Shown: piece by piece, positions 5,464 to 6,891 of the stretch | Numbering within the stretch: position 1 is the first letter of the stretch | How the letters are laid out: the number at the start of each line of letters is the position of its first letter | Assembly: GCA_021827465.1 (NCBI GenBank) | Contig: JAKAVX010000139.1 | Span: 1 to 6,891, forward strand | DNA length: 6,891 nucleotides | Direction: 5' to 3' | From: Deltaproteobacteria bacterium | Lineage (GTDB): Bacteria > Desulfobacterota_B > Binatia > Binatales > Binataceae | Made by a program: the position numbers and the translations under genes | The notes under the pieces: model-generated | Seen by the model: the letters and a program-made list of their open reading frames with translations, nothing else | Database searches by the model: none | Told to the model about the DNA's origin: nothing

Positions 5464-6891
5464 GTGAAACGTGAAATCGTAATAAACGCCTCCGCACTTG
5501 AAGTTCGGGTGGCACGACTGGAAAGCAACTCGCTCTCCGAGTTTTACCTCGAACGCCAGCAACATCGCAGCATCGTCGGCAACGTCTACAAGGGCCGTGT
5601 AACGCGGGTGCTGCCCGGGATGCAGGCCGCGTTTGTCGATATCGGACTGGAAAAGGCGGGCTTCCTGCACGCGTCGGATTTTCTCGGCGGCCTCGAGGCA
5701 TGGGGCTCGGTTGCCGAAGCGATCGGAGAGGACGTCGAGACCGAATCGGCATCGGGCGACGCCAACAACGACGGCGGAGAACCGTTCAGTCCCCAAGCTG
5801 ACGAAGATGCCGAAGCCGGCGCCGGACAACCCGCCGGTGAACGCCGCGGCCGAAGAGGACAGCATCACGCCCGGCGCCAGCGCGTTCCGATCGAGCAGCA
5901 GCTTCGGCGCAATCAGGAAATAATCGTCCAGATCGCGAAGGAGCCGATGGGAACCAAGGGTGCGCGGCTCACTTCATCGGTCTCGCTGGCCGGGCGTTAC
6001 CTGGTTTACACGCCGACCAGCAATCATCTCGGCATCTCGCGCCGTATCGAAAGCGCCGAGGAGCGCTCGCGGCTGCGCGGCATCGTAAACGAAGTTCGCC
6101 CTTCGCAGGGCGGCTTCATCGTGCGCACCGCGTGCGAGCGCGTGAGCCGCCGCGATATCCATCGCGACATCACGTTCCTGACCAAGACCTGGGAATCGAT
6201 CCTGAAGAAGGCTGAAAAGAGTTCACCGCCATCTATCCTTCATACGGATCTCGACGTCGCGCTCAGGACGGTTCGCGATCTGTTCTCCAGCGAGGTCGAG
6301 CGCCTCTGGTGCGACGACGCCGCCACCTACGGCCGTATCGTCCAGTTCGTCCAGACCTACATGCCGCGCCTTCGCTCGCGGGTGCAGCTCTACGAGGGCG
6401 ACGAGCCGATCTTCGATCATTTCAAGATCGAGCCGCAGCTCGAGCGCGCGCTCGACCGCAAGGTTCCACTCCGATCGGGCGGATACCTGGTATTCGACCA
6501 AGCCGAGGCGCTGACTGCGATCGACGTGAACACGGGGCGCTTCGTCGGCAAGAAGAGCCAGGACGAAACCGTGCTCAGCACCAACCTGGAAGCGGTCGAT
6601 GAGGTCGTGCGCCAGCTAAGGCTTCGCAACATCGGCGGCATCATCATCGTGGACCTGATCGACATGACCCGCGAACCCGATCGCAAGCGGGTCAGCGACG
6701 CGTTGCGCGAGGCGCTCAAGCGCGACAAGGCTCGCACTTCGACGCTCAAGATTTCTGAGCTCGGCCTGGTCCAGATGACGCGCAAGCGCACCCGCGAAAG
6801 CCTCGAGGAGCTGCTCACCGAGCAGTGTCCGCAATGCCACGGACGGCGCGTCGTCAAGTCGGTCGCAACGCTCGCCGCAGAGATGCTGCGC
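5464..6891 (+). CDS. rng: Ribonuclease E/G family endoribonuclease (3' end missing)
   Basis: Open from GTG 5464 to the window end, 476 codons. RNase G/E makes single-strand cuts in RNA, sensing 5'-monophosphate ends, in 5S/16S rRNA maturation and mRNA decay. The start VKREIVINASALEVRVARLE matches the family N-terminus. The S1 RNA-binding region begins at VGNVYKGRVTRVLPGMQAAF (about 39-58); the 5'-sensor R221-T222 is in GGFIVRT; the DNase I-like domain has the magnesium ligands D354 (TAIDVNTG) and D397 (IIIVDLIDM); the zinc link C455-P-Q-C458 follows. The spacings 354-397 and 397-455 equal those of E. coli RNase E (303-346, 346-404), so the enzyme looks intact. An acidic then basic insertion, about 75-140, interrupts the S1 domain. 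Length and the lack of an RNase E-type tail so far favour RNase G; roughly 60 residues are missing if so, but a longer RNase E cannot be excluded. No Shine-Dalgarno sequence is visible. Confidence 0.93.
   Translation, partial: MKREIVINASALEVRVARLESNSLSEFYLERQQHRSIVGNVYKGRVTRVLPGMQAAFVDIGLEKAGFLHASDFLGGLEAWGSVAEAIGEDVETESASGDANNDGGEPFSPQADEDAEAGAGQPAGERRGRRGQHHARRQRVPIEQQLRRNQEIIVQIAKEPMGTKGARLTSSVSLAGRYLVYTPTSNHLGISRRIESAEERSRLRGIVNEVRPSQGGFIVRTACERVSRRDIHRDITFLTKTWESILKKAEKSSPPSILHTDLDVALRTVRDLFSSEVERLWCDDAATYGRIVQFVQTYMPRLRSRVQLYEGDEPIFDHFKIEPQLERALDRKVPLRSGGYLVFDQAEALTAIDVNTGRFVGKKSQDETVLSTNLEAVDEVVRQLRLRNIGGIIIVDLIDMTREPDRKRVSDALREALKRDKARTSTLKISELGLVQMTRKRTRESLEELLTEQCPQCHGRRVVKSVATLAAEMLR

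Noticed and set aside
5464..5480. Resemblance of GTGAAACGTGAAA to a parS half-site at the RNase start
   Set aside because: Only seven bases match and they are codons for conserved residues; no second half-site is present.
817..6891. SMC, HNH nuclease and RNase as a defence system such as a Wadjet-like or restriction module
   Set aside because: The SMC is a canonical housekeeping protein of standard length, the RNase is normal RNase E/G, and no kleisin-like, methyltransferase or other defence partner is adjacent; the RNase is on the opposite strand.

Overview
The window is a stretch of ordinary-looking chromosome from a GC-rich Gram-negative bacterium, mostly housekeeping genes. The SMC, RNase G and HNH proteins look proteobacterial, closest in feel to deltaproteobacterial or Binatota-type lineages. 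That placement is an inference from general protein resemblance and is weak. No mobile element, CRISPR array, rRNA or tRNA gene is visible.

Layout, left to right. (1) Positions 1-141 (+) are the last 46 codons of a copper-type P1B ATPase. (2) Positions 142-252 separate two converging genes and hold three back-to-back GC-rich hairpins. (3) Positions 253-615 (-) encode a 120-residue exported protein of unknown function, built from two similar helices with paired histidines. (4) Positions 616-816 are a spacer with the GGAGG ribosome site of gene 3 and no clear promoter. (5) Positions 817-4347 (-) are a complete smc gene. (6) Positions 4348-4538 are a spacer with a candidate smc promoter, an inverted pair of DnaA-box-like sequences, and a second copy of the end of the neighbouring HNH gene. 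(7) Positions 4539-5189 (-) encode a complete HNH endonuclease-family protein. (8) Positions 5190-5463 are a divergent promoter region. (9) Positions 5464-6891 (+) are the first 476 codons of an RNase E/G-family ribonuclease starting at GTG, running off the window end.

The HNH gene, smc and the small exported gene lie head-to-tail on the minus strand. Their gaps of about 190-200 bases suggest separate transcription units rather than a tight operon. SMC would act in chromosome compaction and segregation, RNase G in rRNA maturation and mRNA turnover, and the P-type ATPase in copper export. No single shared pathway is evident.

No convincing new multi-gene system was found. The most interesting points are the paired-histidine exported protein, the duplicated 3' end of the HNH gene, the charged insertion in the S1 domain of the RNase, its long leader, and an unusual D-loop in SMC.
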